DNA from: Solibacteraceae bacterium
GTDB lineage: Bacteria; Acidobacteriota; Terriglobia; Bryobacterales; Bryobacteraceae
Direction of reading: 5' to 3'
Assembly: GCA_026984795.1 (NCBI GenBank)
Contig: JALSRK010000024.1
Coordinates: forward strand, 186,001-250,000
DNA length: 64,000 nucleotides
The notes beneath the pieces were generated by a model. It searched no databases and was not told where the DNA came from. It saw only the letters and a program-made list of their open reading frames with translations. Below, in pieces: positions 27,334 to 35,438 of this stretch (position 1 is its first letter; each line of letters begins with the position of its first letter). A program made the translations under genes and the position numbers.

Positions 27334-28503
27334 ATGACGGGCAGGGAACGGATCCTCGCCGCGTTCCACGGCGAGACCCCCGACATGGTCCCCTTTGCGC
27401 CGAACCTCTACTACTGGTTCTACAGCCGCAAAGTGCGCCGGGCGCTGCCGGAGGAGCTGGCCGGCGCCGAGCATCCTTTCGACGCCCTCCGCGCGCTGGG
27501 GGCCGATATCCTGGCCCGCTGGGACACCCAGCACTGCACCCGCGAGGTCTACGCGGCCGGCGAGTACTCGGAGACGTTCGAAGGCGACTCCGGCTTCGAC
27601 GAGCCCGTCGTCACCGCCTTCAACATCTACCCGCCACGCAGGAGCGTCCGGCGTCGCGTCTTCCGAACGCCGTACGGAACCCTCACCCACACCTGGCGGC
27701 TCAGCGAGGAGGCCGGAGCCGACTTCGAGACGGAACACTGGTGGAAGCGCTGGGAGGAGTACCGGGCCGTCCGTTTCTTCCTCGAAGCCCGCGACTATGA
27801 GTTCGACCGGGAATGCTTCCAGGAGTGGGTGAAGCGCGCCGGCGACGACGGCGTCGTGATGGTGCATTTGACCGAATGCCCGCTGAAGACCCTGCACTGG
27901 CTCGCGGGCGCCGAACAGGCCAGTCTCTTCATCGCCGACCATCCCGACGAGATGAAGGAGCTGGCGCGCATCCATGAGCGGAAGGTGCTCGCTTTCCTGG
28001 AGAGGATCGCGGACTACCCCGAATGCGAGGTCTTCATCACGCTGGACAACTTGGACTCGGCCTTCTATCCGCCCTATCTGTTCCGCGACTATTGCCGCGA
28101 CTTCTTCGCCGCCGCGGCCGAGATCGTCCACAGCCGGGGGAAGATCCTGTGCTCCCACGCCTGCGGGCGGCAGCGAAAGCTGCTCCCCCTGGCGGGCGAG
28201 TGCCGGATCGACTGCCTGGAGGGGCTCACGCCGCCCCCGATGGGCAACGTCGAACTGGGCGAAGCCCGCGAGCTCACCGGTTATGAAGGGTTCACGGTGA
28301 ACGGCGGCATGGACGCATCACGCATGGAAGTCTCCGAGGACGCCGAAGGCTTCTTGCACGGCTACACGCGGGAGCTGTTCGCCTCGATGGGCGACAAGCG
28401 GCACTTCATCTACGCCTCGAGCTGCACCACCAGCCTGTTGACGCCGTGGGAGAACCTGAAATACGCCCGCGACGCGGCGCGCAAATACGGCCGGATCCAG
28501 TGA
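27334..28503 (+). CDS. uroporphyrinogen decarboxylase-superfamily protein, methyltransferase-like
   Basis: 389 residues from the ATG 1 nt after the GH28 stop. It has the URO-D barrel opening (RERILAAFHGETPDMVPFAPN), but the residues that define HemE are not evident. Instead it carries the zinc motif of MtaA-like corrinoid methyltransferases: H275-A-C277 (CSHACGR) and C364 in SSCTTSLLTPWENL. This favours a methyl-transfer role, for instance demethylation of a methoxylated compound, over haem synthesis. No corrinoid protein or reductive activase gene is adjacent. Coupling to a polygalacturonase raises the idea that it processes methyl groups from pectin, which is speculative. A second paralogue lies at 55407-56555. 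Confidence 0.8.
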   Translation: MTGRERILAAFHGETPDMVPFAPNLYYWFYSRKVRRALPEELAGAEHPFDALRALGADILARWDTQHCTREVYAAGEYSETFEGDSGFDEPVVTAFNIYPPRRSVRRRVFRTPYGTLTHTWRLSEEAGADFETEHWWKRWEEYRAVRFFLEARDYEFDRECFQEWVKRAGDDGVVMVHLTECPLKTLHWLAGAEQASLFIADHPDEMKELARIHERKVLAFLERIADYPECEVFITLDNLDSAFYPPYLFRDYCRDFFAAAAEIVHSRGKILCSHACGRQRKLLPLAGECRIDCLEGLTPPPMGNVELGEARELTGYEGFTVNGGMDASRMEVSEDAEGFLHGYTRELFASMGDKRHFIYASSCTTSLLTPWENLKYARDAARKYGRIQ

Positions 28504-28542
28504 ACGGGACCGGAACGGCGGTGGCGTTCTGCGAGCCGGCGC

Positions 28543-30447
28543 TCACTCGAGCCGGATGACGACCTTCTTCGTGCCCGCCGGAACCTTCACCTCGTAGGCT
28601 GGCTCTTCCCCGGTTGGGGCCGGCGGCTCGCGGCCGCCGTCCTGCTCGGCGAAGGTGAAGCGGGCGATGACCGGGGCGTGATCGCTGATCTGGTCGCGGA
28701 ACTTGGGGATGTCGCGGTCGATGCGGGTGACGCTGACGGAGCCGGGGTCGTAGTTCACCTTGGCTCCCGGGGTGACGTAGATGTGGTCGATGAAGCCCTT
28801 CTTGCTGCCGAGGTAGGTGTAGGCGTCGGGATCGCCGCTCTGGGCGTCGCCGCTGGTCAAGGCCACGGCGCGGAGGGTGTCGGCGAGTGGATTGAAGCTT
28901 GGCTCCTCGAGCCTGGCGTTGAAGTCGCCGCCGACGATGACGTCGTCCTCGCCGAGCTCGTCCATCACCGCTTTGAGTTCGGCCACCAGCCTCTTGGCCG
29001 CCTCGGCCCGGACCTGTTGGGGAACGCCGGGCTCGTCGAACGAGGTGGTGGCCTTGGCGTGGACCACGCAGACGAGGAAGTCGAAGGGCTCGCCGTCGAG
29101 GCTGCGCTCCGCCGTGGTCGTGACCCGCGCCAGCAGCGGCAGCCGGTACCAGGCGCTCTTGTTCGTGCCGGGAACCTTTGCCCTGAGCCTCTCGGCGGCT
29201 TCGGCGCTCCAGGGGATCTTCTCGGCCCGCACCGTGCGGGCGTCGTAGACGAGGGCGAGGTCCTGGGAGCCCGGGGCGTCTTCGACGATCATCTTCATGC
29301 GGAAGCCGCGCCGGTTCAGCTCCTCCACCACCCAGCGTACCGGCGCTTCCTGAATTTCGACCAGGCCCATCACGTCGAGGGACAACTGCTCCAGCAGGTC
29401 AGCCACCTTGCGGCGGCGCCACTCGGGGGCGGAGGCGTTGAAGCGTTCGATGTTCCAGAACCCGACGTCCAGGAAGGTGTCCTGGCCCTGGTAGTTGTAG
29501 ACGACTTTCTCGGCCCCGGGCCACTCCTCGGGCACGCGCGGCCGCCGGCCCCAGACGCCGAACAGTCCCTCGTAGGGATTGACGCCGGCGGCGTGCCCGA
29601 GAACGTCCCGCACGCGCTCTTCCGCGCCCCCGGCCAGCAGCTCCTCGAGGTACCGGACAATGCTGGCGATGCGTACGCCCTCGTTGTTGAGCCACTTGCC
29701 ATCCTGGCGCTCGCCGCCGGCGTGGTGCAGCGCCACCACCCGCCAGCCGTTGTCGAAGACCGGTGACCCGCTCGAGCCGGGTTCCGTATCGGTGGTGTAG
29801 AGCAGTACGCGGGTCTTGACGTAGGCGACGTGGTTCTCCTGCAGGCAGACCTCTTTCTTGCGCCCGCGCGGGTGCTGGACGATGTTGACGTGCTCGTGCC
29901 GGCTGATGATGTGGGGATCGCGGTTCAGGGGCAGATAGCCGTATTTGTCGCCGGGGCGGCCCTGGACGGCGCACAGGGTGAAGTCGAGTTCCTTGTTGGT
30001 AACGAAGAGGCGCTCGGGGGCGAGGCGGAAGATTTCCGGTTGGCGCGGCTCGCCTTCGTCGTCGAGCTCGTCGCCGAAGAGCAGCCGCGCGGCCTCGGCC
30101 CATTCCGGCGCCTCGAAGACGTGGTTGTTGGTCATCACCACTTCGGGAGTGACCAGGAAGCCGGTGCCCCAGGCGCGCCAGCGGCCGAGGGAGTCCGACA
30201 TCTCGATGCGGCAGACGGCCCGGGCCCGCTGCGCACCCACCGAGAGGAAGTTCACCGGCAGGAAATTGGCCACCTCGACGATGCGCTCGAGCGGCGTGTC
30301 GTAGTGTTCGCCGCGCTCAGGCGGCGGCTCGATCTCCAGGGCGGCCAGCCGGCGATCGACCATCCAGTGGTAGTCTTCCTGGGTCAGATCGAGCGAGGTT
30401 TCGGCCAGGCGGCGCGGCGGCCGCGGCATTTCGGGAATCAGCGACAT
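28543..30447 (-). CDS. trypsin-like protease fused to an EEP-family nuclease
   Basis: 634 residues, no signal peptide or membrane segment, so probably cytoplasmic. After a helical N-terminus (20-60) and a linker-type segment (ERIVEVANFLPVNFLSVGAQRARAV), residues about 75-270 are a trypsin-fold domain with the full triad: H109 (TNNHVF), D155 (LDFTL) and S226 (GSSGSP). Residues about 325-610 are an endonuclease/exonuclease/phosphatase domain with N332 (FWNIERF), metal-binding E364 (GLVEIQE), VHAKATT, GGDFNA and the terminal SDHAPVIARF. A short beta tail (residues 620-634) ends the chain. AGGAGG lies about 10 nt before the ATG. Cytoplasmic proteases joined to nuclease effectors occur in bacterial conflict systems; a role in defence is an inference. 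Confidence 0.88.
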   Translation of the reverse strand: MSLIPEMPRPPRRLAETSLDLTQEDYHWMVDRRLAALEIEPPPERGEHYDTPLERIVEVANFLPVNFLSVGAQRARAVCRIEMSDSLGRWRAWGTGFLVTPEVVMTNNHVFEAPEWAEAARLLFGDELDDEGEPRQPEIFRLAPERLFVTNKELDFTLCAVQGRPGDKYGYLPLNRDPHIISRHEHVNIVQHPRGRKKEVCLQENHVAYVKTRVLLYTTDTEPGSSGSPVFDNGWRVVALHHAGGERQDGKWLNNEGVRIASIVRYLEELLAGGAEERVRDVLGHAAGVNPYEGLFGVWGRRPRVPEEWPGAEKVVYNYQGQDTFLDVGFWNIERFNASAPEWRRRKVADLLEQLSLDVMGLVEIQEAPVRWVVEELNRRGFRMKMIVEDAPGSQDLALVYDARTVRAEKIPWSAEAAERLRAKVPGTNKSAWYRLPLLARVTTTAERSLDGEPFDFLVCVVHAKATTSFDEPGVPQQVRAEAAKRLVAELKAVMDELGEDDVIVGGDFNARLEEPSFNPLADTLRAVALTSGDAQSGDPDAYTYLGSKKGFIDHIYVTPGAKVNYDPGSVSVTRIDRDIPKFRDQISDHAPVIARFTFAEQDGGREPPAPTGEEPAYEVKVPAGTKKVVIRLE

Positions 30448-30572
30448 CGTCTTCCCCTCCTGGGACGGAAATGTGCCTCCATTGTCGCCCGGTCCGGCGG
30501 CCGGCGGAGACAGAATCCCTGTATGTTTACATGCGTGAGCCGGGCGGGATACCGGTCACAAGTGGGATGTTT

Positions 30573-30944
30573 TCAACCCTGGGCGGCTTCCCTGAGCAGG
30601 GCGGCGCAGCGCCGGGCCCGGTAGCGGGTCTCCAGTTCCCCGGCGAGCTCGAGGAGCCGCTCGCGGGTGGCCCGGCCGGGGCGCAGAGCGGTGTAGATCT
30701 CCAGGATCTTCTCTTCGGGCACGGCCACGAGCTCGGCCGCCCGCCGCAGATTCTCGGCGAGCTGGGGCCGCAAGGCCTCCTCGGCGATTTCGGCTTGCAT
30801 GGCGAGGGCCTCGGGCGTGATGCGGAGGTCCTCGATCGTCACTTCGCCCGCCAAGACGGCGTCCACGGCGATTTCGTCGAGCTTCTTGCCGGTGGGTGTG
30901 CGGAGCCGGTCGCGGGCGGTCTCGATGAGCGGATACTCACTCAT
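30573..30944 (-). CDS. pduE: diol dehydratase small subunit
   Basis: 123 residues matching the gamma subunit of B12-dependent diol/glycerol dehydratase: SEYPLIET, then VTIEDLRITPEALAMQAEIAEEA, RAAELVAVPEEKILEIYTALRPGRAT and a C-terminal ALLREA. It lacks the 35-40-residue disordered N-terminal extension that enteric PduE uses for microcompartment targeting, so a soluble cytosolic enzyme is likely. The ATG lies inside the end of the upstream gene (8-nt overlap), indicating coupled translation. It pairs with the fused large/medium subunit. The assignment is firm; the pdu name follows the enteric nomenclature. Confidence 0.93.
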   Translation of the reverse strand: MSEYPLIETARDRLRTPTGKKLDEIAVDAVLAGEVTIEDLRITPEALAMQAEIAEEALRPQLAENLRRAAELVAVPEEKILEIYTALRPGRATRERLLELAGELETRYRARRCAALLREAAQG

Positions 30945-33162
30945 AGCCGGCCTCCTGCGGACCCTTGTCCGGATCCACCTGCTCGGTCTCGCGCAGGTGG
31001 AGGATGGTCGTCTTGACGATGTACTTGAGCCGGGCCATGTTGTCGATGGTGACGGGCACCGGCAGCACCGGCTCGCCTTTGGCGTACTTGGCGGCGTTGC
31101 GGCCGATGACGCGGTAGGACTCCAAGGTGAGGTTCGGCGCCTGGGGGAAGAGCTCGAGGTTGTCGAGCGGCGGCAAGTCCTTGCGGTGGATGACTGCCGT
31201 GCCCTTCGATTGGATGCCCACGGCGACGCCCGATCCGGAAAGCCGGGCCCCGGCATGGCCGATGAAGCCGCAGTCCGAGGTGGAATAGATCTTAACCAGC
31301 CGCGGCCGCAGGCCCTCTTCGGCGACGCCCTGGATGAGGGCCCGGGCGACCTCGTCATGCGGCAACCCGAGGATCGTCTCCCGCAGGGCCGATCCGAAGG
31401 CCGGGCCCACGGCGATGACGATGTCGTTGGGATCGCTCGAGGCCCGGGCCGGGCCGTACTCCTGGAGCGCGGGGCCGGCGGCGGCGCCTGTGCCGATCGT
31501 CCGCGGATCGAGCGCCTGGGGAATGGCATTGATCTCGGCTTCCCGCGCCGGGCAGAGCTGGTAGCCGGTGCCCGGGCCGCGGTAGTCGTTCGGATCGTTG
31601 ACGGCGCTGACGACGCGGGGCCCCGGCAGCACCATGGCGGCGGTCTGCAGGTGGTCGCCGGAGATGCGGAGCTTCTGGACGGCGAGGATCTTCTCGGCGA
31701 TGTCCCGGAAGCCGCGGCGGGCCAGGGCGCGGATGACGTCCAGCACGTTGCGGCGCTCCTTGAGGAAACGGTCCGCCGCCGCCAGGTCGGCGACGACGTC
31801 GCGGTCCGGCATGTCGCCGCTGGCGCGGGCCGTCACCGCCGCTTCCACTTCTTCGTCCGTGATGGGCGGCAGATCGAGCTCCGCGAAAACCGCCTGGACG
31901 GCCTCGGCGGCCCGCCGGCGGACGCCGAGCAGCTCCTCTTCGGTGATGGGGCGGAGGCCGCCATCGGCCTGCATGTCGCGCTGGAGCACGTTGTAGTCGT
32001 CCAGGTCCTCGCCGTCGAAGTTGCCGCCGCCGAAGAGGTTGTCCTCCCGGGGCATGACGCTGTAGCCGGAGAAGACATAGTCGGCGCCGGGCAGGAACTG
32101 GAGCATCAGCTTGGCCGACTTGCGGATCTCCGAGTGCGAGGCCATGGCGTCGTTGCCCGAGGCTAGCTCGAGATCGAGCATCGCCGCGAGCAGGTTCTCG
32201 GCCAGGACGCCGCGAACCCCGCCGGGCAGCGATTCCGGCAGGGCGATACAGGAGATCGAGCCGTTCTGCACCCCCTGCGAGCCGGCGCCCTTGATCGCCA
32301 TCAGGCACCGGGCCTCCAGATAGAGCATCGACTTGCCTTCCGAGTGCCCCATCAGCGCCTCCGAGCCGCTGCCGGAAGTGAAACGCACCTTGATGCCGCG
32401 GGAGGCGTAGGCCGAGGCCAGGAAGGCTTTCGACCAGGGCGAATCGTCGCCGTCGCGGAAAGCCAGTTCGGTGCCGTAGACCGAGAGCGTCTCGGCGTAG
32501 GAGGTGAGCCCGAGCCAGGCCAGGCGCAGGCCGAGGGACTCCTCGACGGCGCACTGGGTCAGCGCCGTGCCGCGGCCGGTCTGCGAGCCGATCAGGATCG
32601 CCAGGGCGTTGAACGGGGCGTAGCGGGAGATGCCCACCGTGGTCTCCAGCTCCGAAAAACCCCGCTCCACCGCTTCGGCGGCGTCGGCGGCGAGTAGCGC
32701 GGGGTGCTCCTTGCGGTTCGTCACGTGGGCCTGGTTCGAGGGCGTGCGGCGGGCCCGCAGCTTCGCCAGCGCCATCATCATTTCGAGCACGTTGAGGTGG
32801 CTGACGACCTCGACGAGCCGGGCGGGGGTGAGGCCCGAAGCGATGTGTACCACCAGCTCCCGCGGGATGCAGATATCGACCATCATCCGGGCCAGCGCGC
32901 GAGACTTGAGCGCCATGGCTTCCGGGGCGACCTCGGCGTCGATGGCGTGGCGGGCGATGAAGCGGTCCAGCAGGTCGAATTCGCTCTCGGGCCGGCCGTC
33001 GAGCTCCACCACGCGCCCGTTCTCGACGCGGATGGAAGGCTTCGGGTCGGCCGGGCTGTGGAAGACCGCCAGACCGGCTTCGGGCCACTCCTGAATGAAG
33101 CTGTCGCGGTTCACCGGCCGGGCGCGCCGCGCCCGGGACCGCTTCGACTCAGCCTCGCGCAC
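30937..33162 (-). CDS. pduCD: B12-dependent diol/glycerol dehydratase, fused large and medium subunits
   Basis: 741 residues. About 1-550 match the alpha subunit (PduC): RPVNRDSFIQEWPEAGLAV, PKPSIRVENGRVVELDGRP, VVSHLNVLEMMMALAKLRARRTPSNQAHVTN, SVYGTE, FTSGSGSEALMGHSEGKSMLYLEAR and SSGYS-like FSGYSVMP. About 565-735 match the beta subunit (PduD): IGPA.., STSDCGFIGH, LSGSGVAVGIQSKGT and DLPPLDNLELFPQAP. The two are joined without a stop. The enzyme dehydrates 1,2-diols or glycerol to aldehydes using adenosylcobalamin. The GTG at 33162 was chosen because TACAAT ends 6 nt upstream and because the N-terminus then matches PduC length; GTG 33186 is in frame. No reactivase, aldehyde dehydrogenase or shell gene is nearby. 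Confidence 0.93.
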   Translation of the reverse strand: MREAESKRSRARRARPVNRDSFIQEWPEAGLAVFHSPADPKPSIRVENGRVVELDGRPESEFDLLDRFIARHAIDAEVAPEAMALKSRALARMMVDICIPRELVVHIASGLTPARLVEVVSHLNVLEMMMALAKLRARRTPSNQAHVTNRKEHPALLAADAAEAVERGFSELETTVGISRYAPFNALAILIGSQTGRGTALTQCAVEESLGLRLAWLGLTSYAETLSVYGTELAFRDGDDSPWSKAFLASAYASRGIKVRFTSGSGSEALMGHSEGKSMLYLEARCLMAIKGAGSQGVQNGSISCIALPESLPGGVRGVLAENLLAAMLDLELASGNDAMASHSEIRKSAKLMLQFLPGADYVFSGYSVMPREDNLFGGGNFDGEDLDDYNVLQRDMQADGGLRPITEEELLGVRRRAAEAVQAVFAELDLPPITDEEVEAAVTARASGDMPDRDVVADLAAADRFLKERRNVLDVIRALARRGFRDIAEKILAVQKLRISGDHLQTAAMVLPGPRVVSAVNDPNDYRGPGTGYQLCPAREAEINAIPQALDPRTIGTGAAAGPALQEYGPARASSDPNDIVIAVGPAFGSALRETILGLPHDEVARALIQGVAEEGLRPRLVKIYSTSDCGFIGHAGARLSGSGVAVGIQSKGTAVIHRKDLPPLDNLELFPQAPNLTLESYRVIGRNAAKYAKGEPVLPVPVTIDNMARLKYIVKTTILHLRETEQVDPDKGPQEAGYE

Positions 33163-33168
33163 GCCCCA

Positions 33169-33174
33169 ATTGTA
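33169..33174 (-). promoter_or_regulatory. -10 element of a probable leaderless transcript (diol dehydratase)
   Basis: On the minus strand TACAAT ends 6 nt before the GTG at 33162, helping to decide that start. No Shine-Dalgarno sequence is present. Confidence 0.45.
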
Positions 33175-33213
33175 ATGCAGGCGCACTTCGACGGCCGGAT
33201 GCAGCCGGCGGGG

Positions 33214-34029
33214 CTACGGAAGGTTGGCATCGAGATAGGCGAGATAGGCGGCGGCGAGGGCGTAGGTCTCGTAATATTCGTTCTCGCGGATGGCTTCGAC
33301 GATGTCCCGCTCGTCCCGGCGGATCATGTAGTTGGACGGGGAGACGGAATGGATCGTCAGCGCCGGGATCCCGCGGCGGGCGAAGGCCTGAGCGTCGGTC
33401 TTGCCGAGCTTCTCCGGCGGCATGACGTCCACCGGGAGCATGGAGGTGCGGGAGACCCTATTCAAATATCGGGCGAGCCGGCGCTCGTTACTGTAATCCC
33501 AGGCGAGCGGCCGCACCATGCCGATCGATTCGAGGTTGATCATGGCCCGAATGTCGCGCTTGCGGAGGCTTCTGGCGAAGGTCTTGGAACCTCGGTGCTT
33601 CGGCTCGCCGCCGGCGAAGCCGACGAACAGGAACGTGTGGCGACGGGACCGCCCCCGGAGGCTCTGGTACAGGCTGGGGAGCAGCGCTGCGCCGCTCCAG
33701 TTGTCCACCGCTCCGTCACCCGCTGGGTGGGCGCCGTAGTGGGCTCCAACGACGATGATGCCCCCAGCCTCGCCCGGCAGCCGGCACACCAGGTTCGGAA
33801 GCTCCAGCTCCGGCACAGGCTGTTCGGTGAGCTGCTCGCCGCGGCACCCGGCGCGCTCGAAGAGCTCTTTCAGCTTCGCCAGCCGGGCTTGGTCTCCGCG
33901 GACGACCGTATGCAGCCGCTTGAGAATCACTTCGCGGTCCAGGCGCTGATACTCCGCCGGAACTTGGGCTCCGGCCGGAGCCGCGCACGCCAGCACCACG
34001 ACCGGGACAAGCAACCTGTTCGGGACCAT
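33214..34029 (-). CDS. M28-family metallopeptidase-like exported protein, catalytic base missing
   Basis: 271 residues with a signal peptide (LLVPVVVLACAAPAGAQ). The M28 fold is recognisable: metal ligands H97 (GAHYGAH) and D109 (GAVDNWSGAALL), then the FVGFAGGE segment where the normal EE pair reads G141-E142. The second Glu (metal ligand) is kept but the catalytic general base is Gly. NLESIGM replaces the usual NLDMIG. The last His ligand is probably in TIHSVSP. It may be a metal-binding protein of low or changed activity, or a cyclotransferase-like variant. TAGAAT ends 9 nt before the ATG. It is transcribed upstream of the dehydratase genes on the same strand but with a separate promoter for them. 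Confidence 0.8.
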   Translation of the reverse strand: MVPNRLLVPVVVLACAAPAGAQVPAEYQRLDREVILKRLHTVVRGDQARLAKLKELFERAGCRGEQLTEQPVPELELPNLVCRLPGEAGGIIVVGAHYGAHPAGDGAVDNWSGAALLPSLYQSLRGRSRRHTFLFVGFAGGEPKHRGSKTFARSLRKRDIRAMINLESIGMVRPLAWDYSNERRLARYLNRVSRTSMLPVDVMPPEKLGKTDAQAFARRGIPALTIHSVSPSNYMIRRDERDIVEAIRENEYYETYALAAAYLAYLDANLP

Positions 34030-34038
34030 GTGAGGACG

Positions 34039-34044
34039 ATTCTA
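34039..34044 (-). promoter_or_regulatory. -10 element of a probable leaderless transcript (M28)
   Basis: On the minus strand TAGAAT ends 9 nt before the ATG of the M28-like gene. No Shine-Dalgarno sequence. Confidence 0.45.
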
Positions 34045-34092
34045 ATCGACGCCGGACCAACGGTGCGGTATCGTGCCGCCCTTGGGCTGTCA

Positions 34093-34098
34093 TAGAAT
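34093..34098 (+). promoter_or_regulatory. -10 element of a probable leaderless transcript (Gfo/Idh/MocA)
   Basis: TAGAAT ends 7 nt before the ATG at 34106. It is divergent from the matching box at 34039-34044; no Shine-Dalgarno sequence. Confidence 0.48.
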
Positions 34099-34105
34099 TG
34101 GCCCT

Positions 34106-35320
34106 ATGGAAACCACGCGGAGGTCTTTTCTGAGCGCTGCCGCTACGGCGCTGTCGGCTCGCAGCTATGGCCAGGTGAAGGGCGCCGGAGAGCGGCTGCG
34201 CGTCGGCGTCATCGGCTGCGGCGGCATGGCCAAGAACCACATGCGGAACCTCGTCAAGATGCGCCAGAGTGACAACGTCGAGGTGATCGCCGTCTGCGAC
34301 GTCTACGAGAAGCGCCTCGACGAGGGGGCGGCCTTGACCGGCGGCAGGAAGTACCACGACTACCGCCGGCTGCTCGAGAACAAGGACATCGACTACGTGC
34401 TCATCGCCACCCCCGAGCACTGGCACTACCAAATGGCTGTGGATGCGCTCGAGGCGGGCAAGCACGTCTACTGCGAGAAGCCCATGACCCAGACCTCCGA
34501 ACAGGCCGCCAAGCTGGTGGCCAAGGTGCGGGCGACCAAGCTCAAGCTCCAGGTGGGCGTGCAGGGCATGTCCGACGACTCCTACGAGACCGCCAACCGC
34601 TACATCCGCGAGGGCGCCCTGGGCAAGGTAGTTCTGGCGCAGATCGACTACTCGCGCAATTATCCGAAGGAGTTCTGGCCGTACAAGATCGACCCCGACG
34701 CCAAGCCGGGCGTGAACCTCGACTGGGAGGCCTGGCTCGGCCCGGCGCCGAAGCGCCCGTGGGACCCGCTGCGCTACTTCCGGTGGCGGCACTATTGGGA
34801 CTACTCGGGCGGCATCGCCACCGACCTGTTCATCCACCGAGTCACGCGCATCATCCGGGCGGTGGGTCTGACGTTCCCGAAGTGGGGCACGGCCGCCGGC
34901 GGCAAGTTCTATTTCGTCAAAAGCCCGGCCGAGGTACCCGACACGCTGAACATCCTGCTCGACTATCCTGAGGGGCTCACCGTGCAGCTCGTCTCTTCGA
35001 TGGCCAACGGGGCCAAGATCCATCACATGATCCGCGGCCACAAGGCCACCCTCTACTTCCACCCCGACGGGTTCGAGATCGTCCCCGAGGAGCGCGTCGC
35101 CGAGGGGATGGAGAAGATCACCCACACCCGCACCGGCGGCGAGCGCGTGGACCTGCACCACCGGAACCTGATGGCGGCCATCCGCGAAGGCGAAAAGCTG
35201 AAGTGCGACTGCTGGACGGGCTGGTACGGCGTGGTGGCGGCCGAGATCGGCAACCTGTCCTACCGCCTGCGCAAGTACATGCGATGGGACGGGGCGCACA
35301 AGCGAATCGTGGAGGCTTGA
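34106..35320 (+). CDS. Tat-exported Gfo/Idh/MocA-family oxidoreductase
   Basis: 404 residues. The N-terminus TTRRSFLSAAATALSA is a twin-arginine signal, so a cofactor-loaded enzyme is exported. The Rossmann domain has RVGVIGCGGMAKNH, the NAD(P)-binding glycine motif, with IAVCDVYEKR at the second strand. The catalytic Lys lies in VYCEKPMT. The C-terminal alpha/beta domain has WEAWLGPAP and DYSGGIATDLFIHRV, typical of Tat-targeted members found in Planctomycetes and Acidobacteria. The substrate is probably a sugar or inositol derivative and cannot be specified. The ATG was chosen for the Tat signal and the adjacent TAGAAT box. Confidence 0.9.
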   Translation: METTRRSFLSAAATALSARSYGQVKGAGERLRVGVIGCGGMAKNHMRNLVKMRQSDNVEVIAVCDVYEKRLDEGAALTGGRKYHDYRRLLENKDIDYVLIATPEHWHYQMAVDALEAGKHVYCEKPMTQTSEQAAKLVAKVRATKLKLQVGVQGMSDDSYETANRYIREGALGKVVLAQIDYSRNYPKEFWPYKIDPDAKPGVNLDWEAWLGPAPKRPWDPLRYFRWRHYWDYSGGIATDLFIHRVTRIIRAVGLTFPKWGTAAGGKFYFVKSPAEVPDTLNILLDYPEGLTVQLVSSMANGAKIHHMIRGHKATLYFHPDGFEIVPEERVAEGMEKITHTRTGGERVDLHHRNLMAAIREGEKLKCDCWTGWYGVVAAEIGNLSYRLRKYMRWDGAHKRIVEA

Positions 35321-35438
35321 AGCACAGGCGCCGGGCGCGCGGGGCGGGAACGGCTCTGCAGGCCCTCTAAGGGCGGACTGGAGGCTCCCGACGCTTGCTT
35401 CCCTTGATTGAGAACATCGCACGCGACCCCCCGCCGCC

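Noticed and set aside
27334-28503. hemE (true uroporphyrinogen decarboxylase)
   Set aside because: HemE-defining residues are not seen, while an MtaA-like HxC...C zinc motif is present; no haem genes nearby.
30448-34029. bacterial microcompartment (pdu-type) locus
   Set aside because: No shell proteins, aldehyde dehydrogenase or targeting extensions were found; only the dehydratase genes are present.
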